Under the pieces are notes generated by a model, which had not been told where the DNA came from, ran no database searches, and was given only the letters and a program-made list of their open reading frames with translations. Below are positions 1 through 7,855 of a stretch of 64,000 nucleotides of DNA, piece by piece. Numbering within the stretch: position 1 is the first letter of the stretch; every line of letters begins with the position of its first letter. The translations under genes and the position numbers were made by a program. Location of the stretch: NCBI RefSeq assembly GCF_001957125.1, contig NZ_MPHJ01000018.1, positions 1-64,000 on the forward strand. Direction: 5' to 3'. The DNA is from Shewanella sp. UCD-KL12 (lineage in GTDB: Bacteria; Pseudomonadota; Gammaproteobacteria; Enterobacterales; Shewanellaceae).

Positions 1-680
1 ATCAGAATCAACGCCATCACTTAAGGTGTAATCAAAGGTTGGTGGTGTTTGTTCTGGGTCACTGCCATCATGTTGATACTCGAAAGTACCATCGGCTTTG
101 ATACGTAGGGTACCGTTACCAACAGAAAAATCCTGACTCCAGCCATCTTGGTCAAAGACCAGCAGTACGCCATCGACGTGAGTGACTGTGAGTGTGCCAC
201 CGTCGCCCCCATCACTGTCTTGTAGTCCATCGTTGTTATCAATGTGGGTGATGACATTGCCACCGAGCAATGCACCTTCATCGACAGTAAAGCTATCATC
301 TTCAGCAAACGGACCATCATTAACGGCATTGATCGTGATCGTGACCGTGGCATCATCAGAATCAACGCCATCACTTAAGGTGTAATCAAAGGTTGGTGGT
401 GTTTGTTCTGGGTCACTGCCATCATGTTGATACTCGAAAGTACCATCGGCTTTGATACGTAGGGTACCGTTACCAACAGAAAAATCCTGACTCCAGCCAT
501 CTTGGTCAAAGACCAGCAGTACGCCATCGACGTGAGTGATTGTGAGTGTGCCACCGTCGCCCCCATCACTGTCTTGTAGTCCATCGTTGTTATCAATGTG
601 GGTGATGACATTACCACCGAGCAATGCACCTTCATCGACAGTAAAGCTATCATCTTCAGCAAACGGGCCATCATTGACGT
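1..680 (-). repeat. 354-bp (118-aa) near-identical tandem repeat inside the adhesin
   Basis: Bases 1-326 and 355-680 match almost perfectly with a period of 354 bp; I see about four substitutions (for example at 186/540 and 259/613). Since the window starts inside the array, more copies probably lie to the left. A third, diverged unit follows at about 681-1020. The period is an exact multiple of three, so copy-number change would keep the frame. Confidence 0.93.
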
Positions 681-3297
681 TACTAATATTAAGGAAAACA
701 GTGGCTGTGTCCGTGCCTCCTAGACCGTCATTGATTGTATATGTGAAACTCGTTGCAGCAGGCTCTTCACCGTTATGAGAGTAGGTGAAACTACCGTCTT
801 GATTGATGGTTAAACTGCCATCTCCAATGGGGATGATTGCAACGCCATTATTAAAGACTACTGCTACGCCATTGATGTGGGTAATACTCAGTGGGCCGCC
901 GTCTATGTCGCTATCAATGCCGGAACCTGTGTTATCAGTGATGATATTACCACTGGTAAAGCCACCTTCACTTAAGTCATAGCTGTTATTTAGCGCATCA
1001 GGAGCATCGTTAACAGGTTCAACAATTATTGTTAGTGTTGCAGTCTCACCTGTATTTGTGGTGTAGGTAACGATAGGTACATTACCGTTAAAGTTTGCGT
1101 CTGGTGTGAAGGTATAAGTACCGTCACTATTTAGCGTCAAGGTACCGTCTTCAAGCTCCACAGTGCTACCTGCGTCGTGCGTATTTCCCTCAACGTTAAA
1201 GGTAGCAACGGTTAATACGTCATCCGTATCACTGTCATTATCTAGTACATTCCCTGTCGCAACGGTATCTTCATCGATGGTGTTGAAATCATCGACAAGT
1301 ATCGAAGCTTCATTGGTACCAACTATATTTATAGTCACTATTTGAGTATCGGTAGCACCAAACTCATCAGTTACAGTAACAAGGAACTCTTCCTGTACGA
1401 TCTCCCCCTCAGCTAAACTATCGGCTGCAAGATTATCTAATGTATAAACCCATTGTCCCGTGTCCGAGTCTATTGTGAAACTACCATAAAAAGAGTCAGC
1501 ATCTCCGCTCCAAGAGAGCACGGCGCCAGTATCGACATCGGTCGCTGTTAAAGTGCCTGTAGCGGTTTGAATAGTAGTGAAAGGCTCACCAGATTCAAGC
1601 TCGCTTAAACTTCCTGTAGCGTCAGCTGCAGAAGAGGTGATGATTGGTGAGTCATTGGTTCCTTGCACTGTAATAGTGATCTGTTGTGTGGTCGAAGCAC
1701 CAAATTCATCAGTAACAGTAACAATGAAAATATCTTCAGCTGAAGTACCTTCAGCTAAACTATCTGCCAGTGAGTTATCTAAGTTGTAACTCCATTCGCC
1801 TGTAACAGGATCTATGGTTAAACTACCGAATAGACCATCGGAGTTACCACTCCAAGTTAGCACTGCTCCGTTATCAACATCGGCAGGTGCCAATGTTCCT
1901 GTTGCATTGGTGACACCTGGCACGACAGTTCCGTCATCTTCATTACCCGCTTCAATAACCAAGCCTTCATCATCAGCGAGTATTGGTCCATCTGGGCCAT
2001 CAGGGTCTTCAATGACAACAATTGGCACATCATTGGTACCAGTAATAGTAATTGAAAGGGTGACTAATACTGAGTCACCGTCGGCGTCAGTTAGCTGATA
2101 GGTAAATATTTCAGTGACCTCTTCTCCCTCTGCTAACGCTTGTATGTTTTCTAACGAGTTATCTAGCAGATAGCTGTAGCTACCATCTGCTGAAATGTCT
2201 AAAAATCCGAAGCTGCCTGAAATACTTGTAGTACCAGATACCGCTAATGTGGTTCCATCTGAGCTAGTGATTTGTGACACAACTGCTGAGTCAGCGCCTT
2301 GAGTATCATTAAGAAGCACATTACCAGTAATAGGGACTGAGACTTCGCCATTTTCGGAGACTGTGTTGGTGTCATCGACACCTGTTGGGCTATCATCGAC
2401 GATATTTACTGTAATTGTTGATGCACTGGTGTTACCCACTAGATCAGTGACAAGAGCGGTAAATGTTTGAGATATCGTATCTAAAGCTGAGTTATCTAGT
2501 GCAGAGTTAAGAGTGAAGTTATAACTTAATATCCCACTCACAGGATCGAAGCCTGTTAAAGTGAGTACACCATTAGCGGTTGTGATTGTTATGGGGCCTA
2601 CAAATAGGCCTGCTGAAAATATATCAATACCACCAACTGAGAGGCTGGCAATCCCTGCCTCTGCATCGACAATTAAGCCACCTGATTGTGATATTGCTGC
2701 AGCGATAGGATTAGAACCTTGAGGAAGGTTAGCTTCAAGTAACGTAACAGTACTTGCTCCTAGTGTTGGTAGGTTTGCGACTTCTTCAGTTAAAATCAGC
2801 GGATCTTCTGCTGGATCTGCAGTGGCATCAAACCCCTCGGTATCATGTCCTGCCCCCGCTAATGTTTCATCTCCCGTTCTGCCTAAAGACACGAAGTCAG
2901 TTCCACCTTCATTACCTCCACCACCTGCAGCAGTACCGGCTGCGGTTTCAGGAAGGCCTGCAGTGGGATCATCCCCGGCTAAAATCTGCGCTTGTAAGGC
3001 TGCAATTTCAGCATCAGCGGATACTGGCGCCGTAGCGAATTCAGGTGTCGCAGTTATTTCAGGTATTGCTCCTAAGGAGCTATCAGGTATTGGCTCGGCG
3101 AGATTAATTTCTGTCAATATCGTACCGTCAGCCATCTGTAAAATAAACTGAGAACTCGGTGAAAAAATTAACTGTTCACCATTTTTAATAAGATCGCCTA
3201 TGGTCACATCTCTTATATTACCCTGCTCATCTTTGGCTTTTAATTGCCCTACAAGGTTGGTGACAACTGCATCTTGTTCTGCTACTGAAACACCCAT
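1..3297 (-). CDS. LapA/BpfA-like giant adhesin, N-terminal part (runs off the left edge)
   Basis: Cell-surface biofilm adhesin of the type I secreted, periplasmically retained class. The frame is open from an ATG at 3297 to the window edge (1099 residues seen). Residues 1-110 form the retention module of LapA-type adhesins. Two TAAG motifs follow back to back at residues 118-121 and 122-125, then a Gly-rich stretch; TAAG is the site LapG proteases cut. Further on are Ig-like, cadherin-like and VCBS-type domains rich in Asp, Gly and Thr (for example NVNDGPFAEDDSFTVDEG). The last visible part is a 118-residue repeat in near-identical DNA copies. The C-terminal RTX and secretion signal lie outside the window, as would any lapD/lapG/T1SS genes. 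The start is favoured because the retention module begins right there. Family call is firm; total length is unknown. Confidence 0.9.
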   Translation of the reverse strand, partial: MGVSVAEQDAVVTNLVGQLKAKDEQGNIRDVTIGDLIKNGEQLIFSPSSQFILQMADGTILTEINLAEPIPDSSLGAIPEITATPEFATAPVSADAEIAALQAQILAGDDPTAGLPETAAGTAAGGGGNEGGTDFVSLGRTGDETLAGAGHDTEGFDATADPAEDPLILTEEVANLPTLGASTVTLLEANLPQGSNPIAAAISQSGGLIVDAEAGIASLSVGGIDIFSAGLFVGPITITTANGVLTLTGFDPVSGILSYNFTLNSALDNSALDTISQTFTALVTDLVGNTSASTITVNIVDDSPTGVDDTNTVSENGEVSVPITGNVLLNDTQGADSAVVSQITSSDGTTLAVSGTTSISGSFGFLDISADGSYSYLLDNSLENIQALAEGEEVTEIFTYQLTDADGDSVLVTLSITITGTNDVPIVVIEDPDGPDGPILADDEGLVIEAGNEDDGTVVPGVTNATGTLAPADVDNGAVLTWSGNSDGLFGSLTIDPVTGEWSYNLDNSLADSLAEGTSAEDIFIVTVTDEFGASTTQQITITVQGTNDSPIITSSAADATGSLSELESGEPFTTIQTATGTLTATDVDTGAVLSWSGDADSFYGSFTIDSDTGQWVYTLDNLAADSLAEGEIVQEEFLVTVTDEFGATDTQIVTINIVGTNEASILVDDFNTIDEDTVATGNVLDNDSDTDDVLTVATFNVEGNTHDAGSTVELEDGTLTLNSDGTYTFTPDANFNGNVPIVTYTTNTGETATLTIIVEPVNDAPDALNNSYDLSEGGFTSGNIITDNTGSGIDSDIDGGPLSITHINGVAVVFNNGVAIIPIGDGSLTINQDGSFTYSHNGEEPAATSFTYTINDGLGGTDTATVFLNISNVNDGPFAEDDSFTVDEGALLGGNVITHIDNNDGLQDSDGGDGGTLTITHVDGVLLVFDQDGWSQDFSVGNGTLRIKADGTFEYQHDGSDPEQTPPTFDYTLSDGVDSDDATVTITINAVNDGPFAEDDSFTVDEGALLGGNVITHIDNNDGLQDSDGGDGGTLTVTHVDGVLLVFDQDGWSQDFSVGNGTLRIKADGTFEYQHDGSDPEQTPPTFDYTLSDGVDSD

Positions 3298-3536
3298 AAT
3301 CATATCCCTGAGTTATTTCTTCTGTGAAGCAAGTAATAACTTTTTTGACTAGCAATAGATTTCTGCTATTAAACATCTTGAACTTAGTTTGGCTCGAATT
3401 GACTGTGAGTCAAATTGATGAGCATAGCCTGCAAGTCGCATGGATATTGGGGTTGTATAAAATTCAACTCGAAAAATAGCTGTGATTCAGCCGTTTGGCA
3501 GTTGTTATAGCTTAGATTGGGGGTTAGTAAATAAAA
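3298..3536. other. Adhesin upstream region
   Basis: About 240 bp between the adhesin start and the hem operon terminator. It must hold the adhesin promoter (reading leftward). I see an AT-rich stretch but no convincing -10/-35 pair or operator. Confidence 0.4.
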
Positions 3537-3557
3537 AAACCACCTATAAGGTGGTTT
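3537..3557 (-). terminator. Rho-independent terminator of hemCDXY
   Basis: Stem AAACCACCT / AGGTGGTTT with a 3-nt loop. Read leftward it is followed by a run of seven T. It lies 25 bp after the hemY stop. Confidence 0.9.
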
Positions 3558-3581
3558 CTTTAGTTGATAATCGAATAAAAA

Positions 3582-4751
3582 CTAATCAGTAATGGCGGCT
3601 TGTCGATAGCTTTGTAGTGCACTGTTTTGCTCGCCTAAATGCTCTTGGGTTTCAGCTAAGGCCAGCCAATTCTGTTTACTGGGCTGTTGGTGACAAACTT
3701 TTTTCCAATAGGTGATAGCCTGACGGTATTCTTTATTTTGCAGATGAAGTTTGGCTAGCAATACTTGGAAGTTGAGGTCTTCGCCATACTTTTTCTCAAG
3801 TGCAAATATCTGCTTTCTTTCTTCAATATCAGAAGGAGTCAGTATTTGGGCAAGCGCGGATAAGCTATCTGAGCATAAGCCGCTTTTGATGAGTTTCATC
3901 AAATGCTTTTTAGCTTCGCTTTCACGGTTGAATTTACTTAATCCAATACAGTAGCTTGCTAAATGTTCTGGCTCTTTTCTCTCTGCGCGACTTAACCAAT
4001 GCCAGACTTTCTCTAGCTCTTGTTCATCGGCAGTTTGAGCCTGCAGTAGCAAAGCATTATTGGTCACTCGAGTTAATTGCTTGAGTGCTTCGGCATCGAG
4101 CATCAGCCGCTTTTTTATTGTTGGCAATAATAGCTTCAGTGCATGCCAATCACCTTGAGCTTGATAGAGTTCCAAAGCCAGCCTTAGGACTGGTAGCTTA
4201 CTCTTACTTGTAGGGGACAGCTTATCTAGCTCAGTTCTCGCTTTTTCCAATTCGCCCTGTTGGAGTAGATAGCGGGTTCGACTCGTACTGACAGCCTTGA
4301 TAGCTAATGGCTCTTGCTCTGCTTTTAACAGGTATTGGTCACGTGCTTCAATGTTGCTCTGATGTTGTGCGGCTCTTGCTGCGGCCAATAAGTTAAGGGT
4401 TGGTAGTTCTCCTTTATCAGCGCCTTTTAACATTGCCTTTTCTGCTGATGGCCAATCCTCTTCTGCAAGTGCTAACGCACCGACTAAGGTGTGCTTTCTC
4501 GCGGCTTTTTTACGCCACTTTTCAGGCAGTAATCTGCTGCTTAACAGCAAATTGATTAAAAATACAAACACCCACTCAGTTAGTTGGAGTAGACCATAAA
4601 ATATGATTAAGGAGATAATCGCGAATACGACACCTGTCTCGACCTCATAATCCCAAATCGTAAAATATAGGTATCCATTCATACCCTCAAAGAAAGGGCT
4701 AATACACAGACCTAGAAGGATTATGACTAGGTAGATCATCACTTTTATCAT
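3582..4751 (-). CDS. hemY: HemY, TPR-containing inner membrane protein
   Basis: 389-residue HemY-type protein, last gene of hemCDXY. Two membrane segments near the N-terminus (about residues 5-20 and 40-70) are followed by a long helical, Ala/Leu/Gln-rich region with TPR-like repeats (for example around residues 95-130 and 335-385). In E. coli this protein is encoded with the early heme genes and is thought to help protoheme synthesis; it is not the oxidase also called HemY in Gram-positives. Its ATG overlaps the hemX stop (ATGA), which indicates translational coupling. The terminator follows directly. Confidence 0.93.
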   Translation of the reverse strand: MIKVMIYLVIILLGLCISPFFEGMNGYLYFTIWDYEVETGVVFAIISLIIFYGLLQLTEWVFVFLINLLLSSRLLPEKWRKKAARKHTLVGALALAEEDWPSAEKAMLKGADKGELPTLNLLAAARAAQHQSNIEARDQYLLKAEQEPLAIKAVSTSRTRYLLQQGELEKARTELDKLSPTSKSKLPVLRLALELYQAQGDWHALKLLLPTIKKRLMLDAEALKQLTRVTNNALLLQAQTADEQELEKVWHWLSRAERKEPEHLASYCIGLSKFNRESEAKKHLMKLIKSGLCSDSLSALAQILTPSDIEERKQIFALEKKYGEDLNFQVLLAKLHLQNKEYRQAITYWKKVCHQQPSKQNWLALAETQEHLGEQNSALQSYRQAAITD

Positions 4752-5923
4752 AGGGAGTTTTCCTCAACGACGAGCAAATTCCCATGCACAACGAGCTGCT
4801 GAAGCAGGGGCGTTGATTGAAAGTGATTAATGGTTGCAGTCTGTACCTCTAGGGTCTTTAGTGCATCAAGGGCGGATAACGTTTCTTCAACTTTGGGGCT
4901 GTTAAGATCAAAATACTGATAGATCCACTTGCTTGCTAAAGTGATCGATTGACGGTAGTTAACCTGATCTTGTCGATAAAGCGCGAGTTGTGATTGAAGT
5001 AACTTGTTGCGAATGTTTTCAACCAAGTACCACTGCTGATCTGGCGTAAGTATTGGCGTGATATCGGTTGTGCGTTTACGCACAACTACAAAGTCATCTA
5101 ATATTGATTGCCAAGATTTAGCTAAGTTTGCTTTCCAATCATCAATAGATGCTGTCATCTGTTCTGTTTCGGGGCTATTAGCAGTATTGGCCGCCTCAAC
5201 ACGATTCAATGGCAGGGTATGAAGGTGCTCAATCATGCTGTCTAGCATTAATACCGTACCTGAAATATCAGTACTTTTTATCGATGACACTACTGATATA
5301 TCTGTCGCTAAGGCTTTTCTTAAAGGTGTTAACGAAGGATCTTTCATCGATTCAATGCGATCGTCAGCAGCTTTGAGCAAACTTGCTGATGTGCTTGGAT
5401 TTTTCTCTAGCCACAACTTGTTACCTGCCATTCTGACTAAATACTTTGCCTCTTCAGCCATCCAGTGATTTGGGTTTCTTTGAGCGAGCTTAGCGACTCT
5501 TTCAGTCAATTGACGTTGGTTGTCTGTAAATTGTTTAAGCTCAGTTTGAGTATTGACAGTCAATTGCTGCTGGGCTCTATCAAGCTTAGCTATCTGTTGG
5601 CTAGGCTCATTGAGCGCTTGCTTTAGCTCTACAGAGAGTGCTTGTGCTTTCTCTTTTTGAATAGAAAGCTCTTGATAGAGATAGTAACCGCCACCTACTG
5701 TTGTAAATGTCAGCAGTAAGATAAAGATCAGATTAAATAGGAAGCCCCAAGAAACTCCTGAGCGTTCTACTCTCGTTTCGGTGGTGACTTGCTGTTTTGG
5801 GGACGCGTCGTTTAAACCTGTTGTATCAGCGCTGACCGATTGACTCGGTTGCTCAACACTGGCTTCAGAGTTTGACTCAGTTTGCGATTCTTGAGGCGTT
5901 TCATCTAACTTTTTATTGTCCAT
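4748..5923 (-). CDS. hemX: HemX-like membrane protein
   Basis: 391 residues. An acidic, Ser/Gln/Glu-rich N-terminus (1-50) comes first, then one membrane segment (about 60-82), then a Gln-rich coiled coil (85-140) and a helical periplasmic domain. This is the HemX architecture. The protein is often labelled uroporphyrinogen-III C-methyltransferase, but it carries no SAM methyltransferase domain, so that name is misleading. It lies between hemD (65 bp gap) and hemY (4 bp overlap) and is probably co-transcribed with both. The exact molecular role is unknown. Confidence 0.92.
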   Translation of the reverse strand: MDNKKLDETPQESQTESNSEASVEQPSQSVSADTTGLNDASPKQQVTTETRVERSGVSWGFLFNLIFILLLTFTTVGGGYYLYQELSIQKEKAQALSVELKQALNEPSQQIAKLDRAQQQLTVNTQTELKQFTDNQRQLTERVAKLAQRNPNHWMAEEAKYLVRMAGNKLWLEKNPSTSASLLKAADDRIESMKDPSLTPLRKALATDISVVSSIKSTDISGTVLMLDSMIEHLHTLPLNRVEAANTANSPETEQMTASIDDWKANLAKSWQSILDDFVVVRKRTTDITPILTPDQQWYLVENIRNKLLQSQLALYRQDQVNYRQSITLASKWIYQYFDLNSPKVEETLSALDALKTLEVQTATINHFQSTPLLQQLVVHGNLLVVEENSL

Positions 5924-5988
5924 TAAACAGTCCTTGAAAGCGATACAGCTACAATTATGACGAGTTTAGGCGGTTAACTTAGTTAACT

Positions 5989-6717
5989 TTACAAGCTTAA
6001 GGCTGAAAGTACGGCTTTGCAGTTTGCAGCTTTTGCGTTAGTGACACGCAAAAATCCGTAAGCTAAGGCTTGCTCATGTACTCGTGAGCTTGGGACTATA
6101 ATATGACATGCACGCAGCCAAGCAAATAACTCTTTTGGTACAAGTTTAAATAGGTTATCAAGAATTTCGCCACTCGTGACAATAATCGTGTCGATTCCAG
6201 CCTGTTGCCAAGCCTGCGTTGTCTCTTTAGCGGGTAATTGTGGGGCGGACCTTTGATAGACTTCCCAATAGTTTACTTGGCCACCTCTAGCTTGCAGTTC
6301 AAGCGCGAGTTTTTCTCTTCCTCCAACGCCTCGTACGATAACAATTTTCTTGTCTGTAAGTGTTTGAAGCTGAGGAAGTGTTAACAATCCTTCAGTCTGT
6401 TGGCAGTCTTTAGGGGCTTTGTATGCTGTGATACCTAAATCTGCAAGCGACTGAAAAGTTGCTTCTCCGACTGCATAGTAGTGAGGTGTTGTCGGCCAGT
6501 TTCCAGCTAAAGCTTTATCTGTGTACTTCACGGCATTTGTGCTGATAAATATGATGATGTCAGCTTGACCGAAATTTTTAATACTGTGCTTATCAGCTTC
6601 TACAAAAGTAGCTTCAACCTGAAGTAGAGGCGTAACCAAGTATGAGACGCTTCTTTCATCAAGCGCCTCAATCATGGTCTGATTACGTCCATTTGGACGA
6701 GTCAGTAATACCTTCAT
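5989..6717 (-). CDS. hemD: Uroporphyrinogen-III synthase
   Basis: 242 residues, the usual length. It cyclises hydroxymethylbilane to uroporphyrinogen III in the cytoplasm, with D-ring inversion. The N-terminus (KVLLTRPNGRN) and the segments FISTNAV and IIVTSGEILDNL are typical of the bilobal HemD fold; sequence conservation in this family is generally low. It starts 27 bp after hemC, its substrate-supplying partner, and continues into hemX and hemY. Confidence 0.94.
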   Translation of the reverse strand: MKVLLTRPNGRNQTMIEALDERSVSYLVTPLLQVEATFVEADKHSIKNFGQADIIIFISTNAVKYTDKALAGNWPTTPHYYAVGEATFQSLADLGITAYKAPKDCQQTEGLLTLPQLQTLTDKKIVIVRGVGGREKLALELQARGGQVNYWEVYQRSAPQLPAKETTQAWQQAGIDTIIVTSGEILDNLFKLVPKELFAWLRACHIIVPSSRVHEQALAYGFLRVTNAKAANCKAVLSALSL

Positions 6718-6744
6718 TGTAAATGTGTCGTCAATTAACGTTAA

Positions 6745-7674
6745 TTACTTAATATAGACAGCATCTAGTATGGTTTTAGCACCTTTGCTAAGTAGGTCTT
6801 CAGCAAGGGCAATACCTAGCGCTTTAGCATCAGTTTTAGGGCCAACAGTTGTGCCTTCAATGATCTGGCTACCATCTGGATTGCCGACTAAACCACGTAA
6901 AGTCAGTGTGTCGCCATCGATAACCGCATAAGCACCGATTGGCACCTGACAACCACCTTCTAGGTGAGTATTCATTGCACGCTCAGCGATAACACGATAA
7001 CGGGTTTCTGTGTGCTCAAGTGGTGCAAGTAGTGCTTTTACGCGAGCGTCATCAGTACGGCATTCAATACCTACAGCGCCTTGACCATTAGCAGGTAAAG
7101 ACTCTTCAGCAGAGATAAAGCTAGTGATACGTTCCTCTAGTTTTAGACGCTTTAGACCAGCAGCTGCTAAAATGATCGCATCGTAGTTACCAGCATCTAG
7201 CTTACCTAGACGTGTGCCAACGTTTCCTCGAAGATCTCTGATTTCAAGATCTGGACGTAGGCCACGAATTTGACACTGACGACGTAGGCTAGAGGTACCA
7301 ACAATAGCGCCCTGAGGCAGTTCGCTAATTGATTTATAGTTGTTTGAAACAAATGCATCACGTGGATCTTCACGCTCACAGATAATCTCTAAGCCCAAAC
7401 CTTCAGGAAAGTCGACTGGGACATCTTTCATAGAGTGAACAGCGATATCGGCTCTGTTTTCAAGCATCGCAACTTCTAGCTCTTTTACGAACAGACCTTT
7501 ACCACCAACTTTAGCCAAAGGCGTGTCTAAAATGATGTCACCTTTGGTGCTCATCGGGAGAAGCTCGACAGTTAAGTCGGTATGAAATTTTTCAAGTTCA
7601 GCTTTTACAAATTCAGCTTGCCAAAGTGCAAGTGGGCTTTTACGTGTTGCGATTCGAATGACATTTTGAGACAT
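6745..7674 (-). CDS. hemC: Porphobilinogen deaminase (hydroxymethylbilane synthase)
   Basis: 309 residues. It polymerises four porphobilinogen molecules into hydroxymethylbilane using a dipyrromethane cofactor. The signature IATRKSPLALWQAE is at the N-terminus, followed by RDLRGNVGTRL and the cofactor-attachment cysteine in EGGCQVPIGAYA. The frame extends 22 codons further upstream, but the family N-terminus is MSQNVIRIATRKS, so the ATG at 7674 is chosen. It is first in hemCDXY and divergent from cyaA, an arrangement shared with enterobacteria. Confidence 0.96.
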   Translation of the reverse strand: MSQNVIRIATRKSPLALWQAEFVKAELEKFHTDLTVELLPMSTKGDIILDTPLAKVGGKGLFVKELEVAMLENRADIAVHSMKDVPVDFPEGLGLEIICEREDPRDAFVSNNYKSISELPQGAIVGTSSLRRQCQIRGLRPDLEIRDLRGNVGTRLGKLDAGNYDAIILAAAGLKRLKLEERITSFISAEESLPANGQGAVGIECRTDDARVKALLAPLEHTETRYRVIAERAMNTHLEGGCQVPIGAYAVIDGDTLTLRGLVGNPDGSQIIEGTTVGPKTDAKALGIALAEDLLSKGAKTILDAVYIK

Positions 7675-7855
7675 GCTCGATATTCCATCAGAGGCCTTAG
7701 TTGCAGTAATGCTAACATTGCACGCAAGCAGATGTAACAAAGGGCGATTGATTCTTTGAAGTCAGCCTGTACAAAAGTGTGATCTCTGTCTCATTTGTTC
7801 CCAGTTAAAGTTAAAGCTGTTAGCATGATCACAAGTTTTAAACTCGTGCAGTGGC
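7675..7855. promoter_or_regulatory. Divergent hemC/cyaA promoter region
   Basis: 181 bp holding the start signals of both operons. The only clear element is the CRP-like site at 7775-7796. I cannot place -10/-35 boxes with confidence. Confidence 0.6.
7775..7796 (+). promoter_or_regulatory. CRP-like binding site upstream of cyaA
   Basis: Core TGTGATCTCTGTCTCA inside A/T flanks. It matches 17 of 22 positions of the E. coli CRP consensus, and the half-sites TGTGA and TCTCA have the correct 6-bp spacing. It is centred about 70 bp before the cyaA start codon. In E. coli CRP-cAMP represses cyaA; the same feedback is inferred here. Confidence 0.75.

Noticed and set aside
4748..5923. HemX as uroporphyrinogen-III C-methyltransferase
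   Set aside because: The chain has a membrane segment and coiled coil but no SAM-binding methyltransferase motifs; the enzyme name is a legacy label.
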